In this document: piece after piece, positions 16,445-25,689 of the stretch
Position numbering within the stretch: position 1 is the stretch's first letter
How the letters are laid out: each line of letters opens with the position of its first letter
Source: Lysinibacillus sphaericus OT4b.31
GTDB lineage: Bacteria; Bacillota; Bacilli; Bacillales_A; Planococcaceae
DNA: 64,000 nt
Assembly (NCBI RefSeq): GCF_000392615.1
Contig: NZ_KB933398.1
Span: 1,118,753-1,182,752, forward strand
Reading direction: 5' to 3'
Made by a program: the position numbers and the translations under genes
The notes under the pieces: generated by a model
Seen by the model: only the letters and a program-made list of their open reading frames with translations
What the model was told of the DNA's origin: nothing
Database searches by the model: none

Positions 16445-17716
16445 ATGACTAAATCAATTTGTGTCGTTGGACTTGGCTATATCGGTTTACCAACGGCTGT
16501 AATGTTCGCCAACCACGGCATAAAAGTACATGGGGTGGACGTAAACCCAGCAGCAGTAAAAAGTATACAAGAGAAAAAACTTCATATAGAAGAGAACGGC
16601 TTGCAGGAGCGTCTGAACAAAGCAGTAGATGAAGGGTTCCTAACAGCGTCAACAACACCGCAGGAAGCAGACGTGTTCATCGTAGCTGTTCCTTCACCAA
16701 TCAATGCTGACAATACAGCTAATTTAGAGTATGTGCGTCAAGCAACTGCATCCATTGTACCTTTTGTGAAAAAAGGAAATCTTGTAATTCTTGAATCGAC
16801 AGTACCACCGAAAACAGTGGAGCATGTGATGTTGCCAGAGCTGATTAAAGCAAACCTTGAATTCGGTGTTGATTTATTTGTAGCACATTCACCAGAACGT
16901 GTAATTCCAGGTCGTATTTTTGAAGAATTAGTGAACAACGACCGTATCGTTGGTGGGATCGATGAAAAGTCATCACAAATGACAAAAGAGCTTTACCAAA
17001 CATTTGTGAATGGCACAATTCACCTGACAGATGCAACAACGGCAGAATTAGTAAAGGTTATGGAAAACACATACCGTGATGTTAATATTGCCTTTGCGAA
17101 CGAGTTAGCGAAAATGGCAGAGAAACTGGACGTAAATATTTGGGAAGCGATTAAGTTCGCGAACTATCACCCACGCGTAAATGTGCATTTCCCTGGTCCT
17201 GGTGTTGGCGGTCACTGTATCGCAGTTGACCCATGGTTCCTTGTGGAGCTTGGTGGCGAGCAAGCACAAATGATTCACCTGTCTCGTAATACAAATGACA
17301 GTATGCCAAGCTATACAGCACAAAAAACACAGGCAATCTTAAATCAAAACAAAATTGCAGGTGGCAAAGTAGCAGTACTTGGACTAGCCTTCAAAGGAAA
17401 TGTTGATGATATGCGAGAAAGTCCATCAACAATTGTGATTGATGAACTACAAAATCTAGGCTTAGATGTGATTTCTTATGATCCACACATTAAAGAAAAC
17501 AAACATGTTACACAAACACAAAGCTTAGAGGAAGCAACAAAAGATGCTGACATCATTGTTGTACTAACGGATCACAATGAATTCAAAGCACTAAACGCCG
17601 CAGACGTGACAGCAAAAACAAAAATCGTCTTCGATACGAAAAACTGCTTAAACCGTGAAAATTGGCAAGAAGCGAGCTTTGAGTTCCATTTACTTGGGGA
17701 TGCGAAAAACCGATGA
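16445..17716 (+). CDS. wecC: UDP-N-acetyl-D-mannosamine dehydrogenase (WecC-like)
   Basis: This enzyme oxidises UDP-ManNAc to UDP-ManNAcA with two NAD+, supplying an acidic sugar for a wall polymer. Domains: an N-terminal Rossmann NAD site (VVGLGYIGLPTA), a central helical domain with ESTVPPKT, the catalytic segment GPGVGGHCIAVDPWF with the nucleophile at Cys258, and a C-terminal UDP-binding domain (LGLAFKGNVDDMRESPS). Length (423) is normal for the UDP-sugar dehydrogenase family. The VPSPINADNTANL segment favours the ManNAc over the glucose subgroup. It overlaps the following TagA-like gene by 4 bases, so the two are coupled. A -10-like TATAAT lies about 90 bases upstream. Confidence 0.9.
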   Translation: MTKSICVVGLGYIGLPTAVMFANHGIKVHGVDVNPAAVKSIQEKKLHIEENGLQERLNKAVDEGFLTASTTPQEADVFIVAVPSPINADNTANLEYVRQATASIVPFVKKGNLVILESTVPPKTVEHVMLPELIKANLEFGVDLFVAHSPERVIPGRIFEELVNNDRIVGGIDEKSSQMTKELYQTFVNGTIHLTDATTAELVKVMENTYRDVNIAFANELAKMAEKLDVNIWEAIKFANYHPRVNVHFPGPGVGGHCIAVDPWFLVELGGEQAQMIHLSRNTNDSMPSYTAQKTQAILNQNKIAGGKVAVLGLAFKGNVDDMRESPSTIVIDELQNLGLDVISYDPHIKENKHVTQTQSLEEATKDADIIVVLTDHNEFKALNAADVTAKTKIVFDTKNCLNRENWQEASFEFHLLGDAKNR

Positions 17717-18429
17717 AAGAAACAGTACTTGGCATAAACGTCAATACGGAGGGCTACGATGAATTAATGGATATGGCATTTGAGCGCATTGAGAAAAAAC
17801 AAAAGGCGCTCGTTGTTGCCATCAATCCTGAAAAAATTATCAAAGCTAAAGAAGACCCTGCTTTAAAGAAGCTATTGAATGAAGCGGAATTTCAAATTCC
17901 AGATGGTATTGGTGTTATTCTTGCATCTAAAATTCAAAAAGGGCAAATTCGTGAACGCGTGACGGGTGTGGATATGATGATGAAACTTTGCGAAGAAGCG
18001 GCAAAACGTGGTAAGCCTATTTTCCTTTATGGGGGCAAGCCAGGTGTAGCAGATGCGGCAAAGGCAAAACTCGAATCATTATTTCCTTCTATTAAAATAG
18101 TCGGCATACAGGACGGCTATGAAAAAGACGAGCAGAAGGTAATCGACCGCATTAACGAAGCACAGCCTGATTTACTTTTTGTAGCAATGGGCAGTCCAAA
18201 ACAAGAAAACTGGATTAATGCGAATCGTGATCAATTGCACCCAACGATTTATCAAGGTGTGGGTGGTTCATTTGATGTGCTTGCAGGCACAGTGAAGCGA
18301 GCACCAGAAATTTTCCAGAAATTCGGTCTTGAATGGTTTTATCGATTATTAAAAGAACCTAAGCGTATCAAGCGTCAAGTGGCACTTCCATTATTTTTAC
18401 TGGAAGTGGCTAGAAAGAAACGGCAGTAA
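17713..18429 (+). CDS. tagA: WecG/TagA/CpsF-family N-acetylmannosaminyltransferase
   Basis: This membrane-associated glycosyltransferase (GT26) family adds ManNAc or ManNAcA to the undecaprenyl-PP-GlcNAc primer of a teichoic-type or secondary wall polymer. Family signatures are VVAINPEKIIKA near the N-terminus, IPDGIGVILASK with the catalytic Asp, FLYGGKPGVADAA, FVAMGSPKQENWI and GVGGSFDVLAGTVKRAP. The 238-residue length is typical. It overlaps the upstream dehydrogenase, which makes UDP-ManNAcA, and is followed by a strong terminator and then S-layer gene 1. Whether the real donor is UDP-ManNAc or UDP-ManNAcA cannot be read from sequence. The symbol follows the family, not proven orthology. 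Confidence 0.88.
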   Translation: MKETVLGINVNTEGYDELMDMAFERIEKKQKALVVAINPEKIIKAKEDPALKKLLNEAEFQIPDGIGVILASKIQKGQIRERVTGVDMMMKLCEEAAKRGKPIFLYGGKPGVADAAKAKLESLFPSIKIVGIQDGYEKDEQKVIDRINEAQPDLLFVAMGSPKQENWINANRDQLHPTIYQGVGGSFDVLAGTVKRAPEIFQKFGLEWFYRLLKEPKRIKRQVALPLFLLEVARKKRQ

Positions 18430-18862
18430 TTTTTAAAAAATGGTATTGTCGTTTTAAATTGAAAGTGTTAGACTGTAGGTGTATAGGAATTTCCTCTATG
18501 AAATAATAGAATTCCCTGCAAGGAAACAACGGTTGGTAGCCCAAGCGAAAAAAGCTCAAGCATATTATATGCTTGAGCTTTTTTCGTTTTGTTGCTTTTA
18601 AAATATAGAAACTTATGGTCATTTCGAATCATGGATGAAACAATCTACCAACACTTCTATTTGTTCAGCTCTTACCAGTACTATTGCGACAAACCCAGCA
18701 TAAATCTATGAAATATGTACATTTATCCATAGAAAGAAAGATTTTGTTGGAAAAATTACGTGATTTTACTTGAAAAATAACCTTAGATAGTCGACAATGG
18801 TAAAAGAGAGTTAGACGTCCTATTTTTTCCGGAAACGAATTAGAAACTTTCCCAAAATATGA
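18430..18862. other. Intergenic region before S-layer gene 1
   Basis: Apart from the terminator at 18546-18590, this AT-rich region has no convincing frame. It probably carries upstream control sequence of the S-layer promoter at 18863-18891. Confidence 0.5.
18546..18590 (+). terminator. Terminator of the wecC-tagA operon
   Basis: A 16-base stem (AAAAGCTCAAGCATA / TATGCTTGAGCTTTT) with an AT loop and T-rich tail. Confidence 0.92.
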
Positions 18863-18891
18863 TTGACAACTTTTAGGGATACAACTATACT
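18863..18891 (+). promoter_or_regulatory. Strong sigma-A promoter of S-layer gene 1
   Basis: Consensus TTGACA (18863-18868), a 17-base spacer and TATACT (18886-18891), about 80 bases before the start. This is one of the best promoter matches in the window and fits a highly expressed S-layer gene. Confidence 0.8.
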
Positions 18892-18969
18892 TTTATGTGT
18901 AGTTGTTTATTTACTGCATATCTATGTGGTATAAACATAATTTTTGAACTTAGAGGAGGAAATTTTTCT

Positions 18970-21900
18970 ATGGCTAACCAACCAAAGAAATACAAAAAAT
19001 TCGTAGCTACGGCTGCAACAGCTACTTTAGTAGCTTCTGCTATCGTACCAGTGGCTTCTGCAGCAGGATTCTCAGATGTAGCAGGTAACGACCACGAGGT
19101 AGCAATCAACGCACTAGTTGAAGCAGGTATCATCAATGGATATGCTGATGGCACATTCAAACCAAACCAATCTATTAACCGCGGTCAAGTGGTAAAATTA
19201 TTAGGTCGTTGGTTAGAAGCTCAAGGCCAAGAAATTCCAGCTGACTGGGAAACTAAACAACGCTTTACTGATCTACCAGTAACAGCTGAAGCAGAATTAG
19301 TTAAATATGCTGCACTTGCTAAAGATGCAGGCGTATTCGCTGGTTCAAACGGTAACTTAAACGCTTCTCAAACTATGCAACGTCAACAAATGGCAGTTGT
19401 TTTAGTACGTGCGATTAAAGAAGTTAGCGGCGTAGATTTAGTAGCTGACTACAAAAAAGCTGGTTTCGTAACAGAAATCACTGACCTTGAAGCTGCTTTC
19501 GCTGCTGAACAACGCAATGCAATCGTTGCTTTAGAATACGCTGGTATCACTAACGTATCTAAATTCAACCCAGCTAACAGCATTACTCGTGGTCAATTCG
19601 CTTCATTCTTACACCGTACAATCAACAATGTAATGGAACCTGAAGCAGGCGTTTCAACTGTTAAAGCTATTAACAACACAACTGTTGAAGTAACATTCGA
19701 TACAGAAGTGGACAACGTACAAGCTCTTAACTTCTTAATCTCTGATCTTGAAGTTAAAAACGCTGCTGTTAAACAAACAAACAAAAAAGTTGTTGTTTTA
19801 ACAACTGCTGCTCAAACAGCTGACAAAGAGTACACTGTATCTCTTGGCGAAGACAAAATCGGTACATTTAAAGGTATCGTAGCTGTAATCCCAACTAAAG
19901 TTGATATCGTAGAAAAATCAGTTCAAGGTAAACTTGGTCAACAAATAACTGTTAAAGCACAAGTAACTGTTGCTGAAGGCGCTTCTAAAGCAGGTATTCC
20001 AGTAACATTATTCGTACCAGGTTCAGCTGACGGCATTAAAGCTCCAGTTACTGTTGAAGCACTTACTGACGAAAATGGTGTAGCAACTCACACTTATACT
20101 CGTTATGCTGCAACAACTGACACATTAACTGTATACGCTACTGGTGACCGTTCTAAATTCTCAACTGGTTTCGTATTCTGGGGTGTTGATTCAATCCTTA
20201 AAGTTGAAGAAGTAACTACTGGTTCTACAATCAACAACAATTCTAACAAAACTTATAAAGTTACTTACAAACACCCAGAAACTGGTAAAGTGGTAGCGAA
20301 TAAAGAATTAAACGTTTCATTCCTTGAAAACATCAATGTTGCTCCAAATGAAGCTAAAAACGCTACAGTAAACGGTGTAGCAGCAAAACAATTAACAAAC
20401 AATACAGCTCCAAAGACTGCTGTTATTACAACTGATTCAAAAGGTGAAGCTACATTCACAGTATCAGGAGCAAATACTGAAGTAACACCAGTAGTATTCG
20501 CTTTAAATGATGATAAAGCACATGGTAAAGATTATGCATCTTACTATGAAGCTGACTTATTACAAGTAGCAGCTCCAAAGGTTAAATTCGGCGCATTACA
20601 AGCTGAATATTCAATCGAGTTAACTCGTGATGGTGGCGAAAACGCAGCATTTGGTTACGAAAACGGTCGAAAATACAAAGTATTAGTTAAAAATAAAGAC
20701 GGTAAAGTTGCTAAAAACGAAGTCGTAAATGTCGCATTCAACGAAAATTTAGACCGAGTAATTAGCACAAATACTAAAGCTAAATTCGTTAAATTAAATG
20801 CTGATGGTAAACAAGTTGCTTTCTACGGTTCAACTGCAGACAATGGTAATACAGAAGATAAAATCACTGTAAAAACTAACGATAAAGGTGAAGCATCATT
20901 CGTAATTGGTAGCCCAGCTGGAAATGTAGATGACTATGCAACACCGGTAGCATGGATTGATATTAATAATTCATCTGCTAAAGATGGTCAACTTGATGAA
21001 GGTGAACCAACTACTATTGGACAAATTTCTTACTTCGAACAAGCGAAATTAACAGGTGGTAAATTAGTATCTGTTGATGCTAATGGCGATGACCAAGATA
21101 AATTCAAAGGTGATGAAGCAGCTACATTCCAATTCCAATTAACAAACCAATCTGGTAAGAAAATTGCAATTGGAGATACAAATGGTTATGATACGATTTC
21201 TGCAACATACACAGTATCAAATACTGGTGATAATGTTGTAGAAGTAACAGCTGATGGTGTAACAAAAGAAGTAGCACCAAACCGTGATTATACTGTAACA
21301 GTTGCTAATTCAGCTACACCAGCAATTAAAGTTAAACCAACAAATCCTGAAAAATCAGCAGCAGTTAAAGTAACAGCTAATGCAATTGTTAAAGATTTAA
21401 ATGGTACAACTGAATTAAAACCATTTACAATTAATACAACTTCTGAAACAAAAGTATCATTCACAGGTACAAAAGAAGTTGGTAATTTAGAAAAAGGTAT
21501 CATTGAATCATTCAATACAGATAAGAAAACATTCACTATTACTGGTAAAGATCCAGTTAAATATGCTGATGTAGATGGTAAAACATTCATCTATCGTGAT
21601 ACAGATAACCGTCCAGTATCACTTGCAAACTTCGAAAAAGCATTAAAAGATGCTTCTACAGCTGTAGAAATTACTTATGAGGTTAAAGATAACGAAATTA
21701 CATTCTATCTTAAATCACTTGCTGCTGGTACAACACCTCCAACTAATACAGTTGAAGCTGGAGCAGTAGATACTTCAGTATCTTCAATTAAAGTGAAAAA
21801 TGTTGCAGCAACTGGTTCAGGTACTACTTATAATGTAGTGTTCCCAGTTGGTACAGATTTAGCTGCTATAAAAGCTGAAGATGTAGTAATAACTACTAAT

Positions 21901-22665
21901 AACTCTGGTGCAAAAGCATCAGCAGCAACAAAAAATGCTGATGGTACTATTTGGACAGTAGAAGTAACTGCAAAAGATGGTAAAACAAAAGCAACTTATA
22001 CTATTAATGCGTCAGTATCAGCAACTGTATTAAATACAGCGAAAGTTACTACTGCAGCAGTACAAGGTAAACCAGCAGTAGGTACTGTAGGTGATTTAGG
22101 TAAAGCTACAGTTTCAGGTGTTACATTTACTGCAACTGCAGCTGCACCTGGTAATGGTGATGGAATTGAAGTTGAACTTGTAGTGGGTACTCCAACAGCT
22201 GAGGCTGAGGCTGCTTATAATTCAACTGATAATAAAGTAACAGTTACAATTAAAGCAACAGCAACACAAGCTGATGTAGTAAACGCGATTGATGCATTAC
22301 CTACTGCTGATAAAGTAGTAACAGCAACTGCAGCAGCAGGAGGTACTACAGTGATTGCTGGTTCTGAAAGCACAACAGGTGGTTATGTAGCACCAATTAC
22401 TGCTGTCGATGGAACTTTAACATTAACGTTCTCTGAAGCTGTAACTTTAGCTACTGGAAATGCTTTAAACTTAACTGTTGACGGAGCAACAATTGCTGGT
22501 TCAGTAGCTTCAGTTAGCACTGATAAAAAGGTTATTACTGTAACACATGCATATCATGCATCAGTTGTAGTAGGAAAAGCTTTAACAGCTATCGAATTCG
22601 GTGGAGCTAGCCTTAAAGATGCTGGTGGCAACGCTGTGACAATTTCTAATGTTCTTTCTAACTAA
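18970..22665 (+). CDS. S-layer protein 1 (three SLH domains plus Ig-like repeats)
   Basis: The 1231-residue exported protein starts with a signal peptide ending VPVASA (cleavage after residue 31). Three SLH domains follow at about 32-215, with motifs INGYADGTFKPNQSINRGQ and ITRGQFASFL; these bind pyruvylated wall polymer. The rest is beta-rich: a Big_1-like Ig domain near 315-400 (GIPVTLFVPG...DENGVATHTYT) and further Ig-like repeats ending in LTLTFSEAVTLATG. This is the layout of Lysinibacillus S-layer proteins. The ATG at 18970 has GGAGGA 9 bases upstream, whereas the frame opens at 18895 without a Shine-Dalgarno. Codon choice is highly biased at first (AAC, ATC, TTC) and drifts to AAT and ATT after about 20900. 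It is monocistronic, with its own promoter and terminator. Confidence 0.93.
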   Translation: MANQPKKYKKFVATAATATLVASAIVPVASAAGFSDVAGNDHEVAINALVEAGIINGYADGTFKPNQSINRGQVVKLLGRWLEAQGQEIPADWETKQRFTDLPVTAEAELVKYAALAKDAGVFAGSNGNLNASQTMQRQQMAVVLVRAIKEVSGVDLVADYKKAGFVTEITDLEAAFAAEQRNAIVALEYAGITNVSKFNPANSITRGQFASFLHRTINNVMEPEAGVSTVKAINNTTVEVTFDTEVDNVQALNFLISDLEVKNAAVKQTNKKVVVLTTAAQTADKEYTVSLGEDKIGTFKGIVAVIPTKVDIVEKSVQGKLGQQITVKAQVTVAEGASKAGIPVTLFVPGSADGIKAPVTVEALTDENGVATHTYTRYAATTDTLTVYATGDRSKFSTGFVFWGVDSILKVEEVTTGSTINNNSNKTYKVTYKHPETGKVVANKELNVSFLENINVAPNEAKNATVNGVAAKQLTNNTAPKTAVITTDSKGEATFTVSGANTEVTPVVFALNDDKAHGKDYASYYEADLLQVAAPKVKFGALQAEYSIELTRDGGENAAFGYENGRKYKVLVKNKDGKVAKNEVVNVAFNENLDRVISTNTKAKFVKLNADGKQVAFYGSTADNGNTEDKITVKTNDKGEASFVIGSPAGNVDDYATPVAWIDINNSSAKDGQLDEGEPTTIGQISYFEQAKLTGGKLVSVDANGDDQDKFKGDEAATFQFQLTNQSGKKIAIGDTNGYDTISATYTVSNTGDNVVEVTADGVTKEVAPNRDYTVTVANSATPAIKVKPTNPEKSAAVKVTANAIVKDLNGTTELKPFTINTTSETKVSFTGTKEVGNLEKGIIESFNTDKKTFTITGKDPVKYADVDGKTFIYRDTDNRPVSLANFEKALKDASTAVEITYEVKDNEITFYLKSLAAGTTPPTNTVEAGAVDTSVSSIKVKNVAATGSGTTYNVVFPVGTDLAAIKAEDVVITTNNSGAKASAATKNADGTIWTVEVTAKDGKTKATYTINASVSATVLNTAKVTTAAVQGKPAVGTVGDLGKATVSGVTFTATAAAPGNGDGIEVELVVGTPTAEAEAAYNSTDNKVTVTIKATATQADVVNAIDALPTADKVVTATAAAGGTTVIAGSESTTGGYVAPITAVDGTLTLTFSEAVTLATGNALNLTVDGATIAGSVASVSTDKKVITVTHAYHASVVVGKALTAIEFGGASLKDAGGNAVTISNVLSN

Positions 22666-22696
22666 TTTCAATTGAAAAATATTAGATAGATTATGA

Positions 22697-22735
22697 AATG
22701 GTCCTGTGGGAGAGAAATCTCCTGCAGGGCTTTTT
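22697..22735 (+). terminator. Terminator of S-layer gene 1
   Basis: CCTGTGGGAGA and TCTCCTGCAGG form a near-perfect stem with a 4-base loop, followed by GCTTTTTC. Confidence 0.8.
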
Positions 22736-23005
22736 CTATTTAGATTCCATTCGACCTGTCTATCTATCAAAAAAATTCAACTGAAAAGTGATATATAGAA
22801 TGAACTCGTGATATTATTGCGTGGTAATCGATTTTAATATTGGCGAATCCATGCAGACATAAAAGGTAATAAATAAAAAGTTAAAGATATATTATTATCT
22901 TGATATAGAATGAAACAACTTCAATTTCTTTGTTAAAGGAATTGAAGTTGTTTCTAATTAGGAGGAGAAGATTATTATTATGAATCATTTTTAGAGAGTA
23001 TTGCT
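22736..23005. other. Intergenic region, no gene seen
   Basis: AT-rich with no supported gene. TCGATTTTAATATTGGCGAA at 22828-22847 is identical to 20 bases inside the acyltransferase gene (26805-26824), which may be a recombination remnant. An imperfect AACAACTTCAATT...AATTGAAGTTGTT inverted repeat at about 22914-22952 resembles a terminator. Confidence 0.4.
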
Positions 23006-23444
23006 GTGCCGAAACCATTGATGGAGGCAGGTGTAATTGTTGTTGTAGACCTGATTGACAATTTAATTCTGTTTACGTTTTCGTTTATTAAAAGAATAGC
23101 GCACATGTGGTACAGGAGGAATAAGATGATGGAGGAATTACAACGTTTTATTAAAGGCATTAAAAAGCTAATTGCTAGAACAATTTCAATTGATCAAGTC
23201 GGTTACGAGTCACTTCTTTTTGAAAAAGAAGAAATCGATGAAAGGTTAATTCCTATAACAATAATAGCACCGTTAACAAAACCGATTATAACATCGTCCG
23301 TAGATTTTACAGATGCAGAAGGTAATTTACTATCTTTATATATCTGTGTCCCGTGATGAGATCAGATTACCACGATATGAAGTTTGGTTAGTCAATGGTG
23401 AAGTGATTTCCAATGTTTTTGGAGACAGAGAAGATCTACATTAG
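23006..23444 (+). pseudogene. Degraded gene of unknown function with a frameshift
   Basis: One frame from 23006 reads a hydrophobic segment (EAGVIVVVDLIDNLILFTF) and then MMEELQRFIKGIKKLIART... to LLSLYICV, ending at TGA 23354. Shifting by one base near 23350 restores RDEIRLPRYEVWLVNGEVIS to a TAG at 23442, which reads naturally after LLSLYI. I read this as a single gene with one frameshift. A second start at ATG 23125 with GGAGG upstream could mark a separate 110-residue cytoplasmic protein. I do not recognise the family. Confidence 0.4.
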
Positions 23445-23870
23445 AAGGTATGTAAAAATACAAGTGAATAGTAATACGTACCACAGAGAAAAGAATGTCA
23501 TCGGCTATTAAGGTGAATTTCTATGTACACCACTAGAACCATTTGAGATTGTGGAAGAAGTAACGATAGAAGTCGATGAAATGCTTTACTTGGTCAATCG
23601 AATACAAGATGAATGTAAAACTTCGGAGTATTATCCGTCATTACATTGCTTATTTAGAAAAAATAGTTATCGCTAAAGAATGTGATTAGATGAGTTACTG
23701 AATTGAACTCACGACATTTCTAATGAAAAACTGACGACATTATTAGATGCCAATAGCATAGAAAAATAGAAGTGCATGCGAAACATAGCATGTGCTATTT
23801 TTGTGTGCCTAAAAACTGATAACATTATTATAAAACTGTCGTTAGTGAGTTTAAAAAATAATATAACCTT
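23445..23870. other. Decayed coding DNA, no intact gene
   Basis: Short interrupted frames are visible, for example PLEPFEIVEEVTIEVDEMLYL near 23530-23600, followed by stops. The base composition is that of genes but no frame exceeds about 40 codons with a start and Shine-Dalgarno. It is probably the remains of one or two genes. Confidence 0.4.
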
Positions 23871-23890
23871 GAAAGGAGGGAAGTTTATTT

Positions 23891-23974
23891 ATGTGGGAGA
23901 AAGTTATTTTAGCTGCACTAGTTACCATTTTTACAACACTTGCAGGAGAGATTGGGAAAGATATTGAAAAATGA
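23891..23974 (+). CDS. Candidate 27-residue hydrophobic micro-protein
   Basis: AAAGGAGGG at 23872-23880 is followed by ATG 23891 and 27 codons: MWEKVILAALVTIFTTLAGE then IGKDIEK, ending TGA 23972. The product is one short membrane helix with charged ends. A terminator hairpin lies 12 bases after the stop. A good Shine-Dalgarno, an alpha-helical membrane peptide and a dedicated terminator are how small membrane regulators, phage holin-like peptides and type I toxins look. No antisense RNA promoter is evident, so the class is open. Confidence 0.5.
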   Translation: MWEKVILAALVTIFTTLAGEIGKDIEK

Positions 23975-23985
23975 ATAATCGGATG

Positions 23986-24019
23986 AAGTAACGTAAAATG
24001 ATGCAGGTTACTTTTTTTT
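23986..24019 (+). terminator. Terminator after the 27-codon ORF
   Basis: AAGTAAC at 23986-23992 pairs with GTTACTT at 24007-24013, followed by a run of T. Confidence 0.7.
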
Positions 24020-24117
24020 GATTTGCTAGACATAAAAAAGGATACAGAGTATGAAAACGGAAAAAATAATAAAGTTTCAATCATGGTTATCAATGGTTAA
24101 CTGAGGAGGGGAAAGCT

Positions 24118-24436
24118 ATTACCACGATTGAAAGTTACGTCAACAATGTAAAGTTGTTTAATCATTATTTAGATTCGAAAGATTGTGATCCCAAAATATT
24201 GCTTACAAGATTTCTATTTGATAGGAGAAAAACTTTCCATTAATACAATCTACGATAAGATGAACTTGCCATTCTCAAAAGCTATGTTATGGATTGTTTT
24301 TGTAAGCGATGAACGATATAAAATTTTACGAAGTAACTTTAAAGTTAACATAAAGATAAATTCCTTATTAACAGGTGCTATTCATAAACCTCAAAAAAAC
24401 ATACTCTTAAAGAATAAGAGTACGCAAGTAGTTTAA
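24118..24436 (+). pseudogene. Degraded ORF, possibly the N-terminus of a tyrosine recombinase
   Basis: GAGGAGGGG at 24103-24110 precedes a frame starting at ATT 24118: TTIESYVNNVKLFNHYLDSK and on to RRKTFH, stop TAA 24241. A one-base shift continues with SINTIYDKMNLPFSKAMLW. Helix-forming TTIESYVNNVKLFNHYL followed by S.NTI..K.N is the sort of pattern found in SAM-like core-binding domains of phage integrases. This is weak and there is no catalytic domain. An 83-codon frame starts at 24185 but lacks a Shine-Dalgarno. Confidence 0.25.
24394..24424 (-). terminator. Terminator of the lipoprotein gene (minus strand)
   Basis: TACTCTTA and TAAGAGTA form a stem just below the stop codon. The minus strand continues with a run of seven T. 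Confidence 0.75.
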
Positions 24437-25536
24437 TATTCTGCTGCTGCTTTTGGATTTTGAATACTTAATTTTTGTAGCAAGGCTTCTTCGGTAGGTC
24501 CATCGAAATTGGCATGGAATAGTACATTATCGACTGTAAATGATGTGTTATATAGTATTTTGTCAATGGTATCTGTGTAATCATGAGTTTCTATTTTTAT
24601 TTCTTGTTTAATAGCCTTGGAAATATCTTTTGCAGATACTTGCTTAAAATTAAATAAAAGAACATGAGTAATTGGTACTTCGTCTAAGTTTTGATTGTAA
24701 AATTCAGTGCAAATTGAGTAATCTTCATAAGTGTTGCAAAAAACACCTTCAAAAAATTCTTCTTTGGCTATAGTTTTGTCTTTCTCTCTCCCTTCTCCAA
24801 GTGTATCCATAAAGGAAATACCTGTCTTTGTGAAACTATTGTTTAAAGCTTGCATAAATGCTTCATTATGTATTATTGGTAGACCTGTTTCGAGCACTAT
24901 TTTTTCATTGTTTACTAATAGATGATCGTTTTTTAAGATATAGGTTTGATTTAACTCTGTTCCTGCTAAATGGAAGGAATTTGTAGTAGGATTGATGGTT
25001 ATATCTTCCCGTTGCTCTACATATTCTTTGAAGCCTAATATGACACGTGAATTATCATCAGATGCCTTGATTAGGTTCATTTCATGTGAAATGGTTTTGG
25101 CTCCTGGTTGAAAGTCACTGGCAATGAGTATTTCTTTTCCATTTTGTCCTTTTAGTATGCCATGAAATGCAACCTCGTTATAAATAGGGTATTCGTATTG
25201 CAGTTCACTCCAATACTCCCATATCTCATCTGATGTATTGTATTTTCCTACAACGTAACCGTATTGAGTTTGACTGCTGTGGCCTAGTATATATTCAGGA
25301 ATTTGATCGCCATCAAAATCAACGAATTGCTCAGCTGTTACAGGAAACTCATCTTTCATTTGCTTGTACCACTCACTCTTATTTACTATGCTCTGCCATT
25401 CCTCTAGTGATTGAGGGAGAGTTGTTTGGGCGGGTTGCTTTTCTGTAGCTTCTTCTTTTTTTGTAGGTGCTGCTTCATTACTAGAACATGCTGATAATAG
25501 ACATATTAGTAAGAAGAGTGACCATTTGTTTAACAT
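24433..25536 (-). CDS. Putative lipoprotein of unknown function, 367 aa
   Basis: The N-terminus is a lipoprotein signal peptide with lipobox LLSAC (Cys at residue 17), followed by a Lys/Glu-rich linker. The mature part is soluble and has no repeat or catalytic motif I recognise. FVDFDGDQIPEYILG resembles short calcium-binding or beta-propeller-like DxDGD loops (D-F-D-G-D), but only once. It should be anchored on the outer membrane face. The gene is alone, minus strand, with a clear Shine-Dalgarno (GGAGG) and its own terminator. Codon use matches neighbours, so it seems functional while the DNA on its downstream side is decayed. Confidence 0.65.
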   Translation of the reverse strand: MLNKWSLFLLICLLSACSSNEAAPTKKEEATEKQPAQTTLPQSLEEWQSIVNKSEWYKQMKDEFPVTAEQFVDFDGDQIPEYILGHSSQTQYGYVVGKYNTSDEIWEYWSELQYEYPIYNEVAFHGILKGQNGKEILIASDFQPGAKTISHEMNLIKASDDNSRVILGFKEYVEQREDITINPTTNSFHLAGTELNQTYILKNDHLLVNNEKIVLETGLPIIHNEAFMQALNNSFTKTGISFMDTLGEGREKDKTIAKEEFFEGVFCNTYEDYSICTEFYNQNLDEVPITHVLLFNFKQVSAKDISKAIKQEIKIETHDYTDTIDKILYNTSFTVDNVLFHANFDGPTEEALLQKLSIQNPKAAAEY

Positions 25537-25689
25537 TTATAAAAACCTCCTATAAATCTATTAATATATTCTCATCTAACCTTCATAATGATGAGGTAAT
25601 GGAAATCCAATGAAGAAATTGAAATAATATTTGATAAAACGAAAAAACATCGATTATTTTTACGTTGCAAGTGGGAAAGAGAATTACCT

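Noticed and set aside
23776..23967. 63-codon ORF
   Set aside because: It has no start signal of its own and overlaps, in another frame, the 27-codon ORF that has a strong Shine-Dalgarno.
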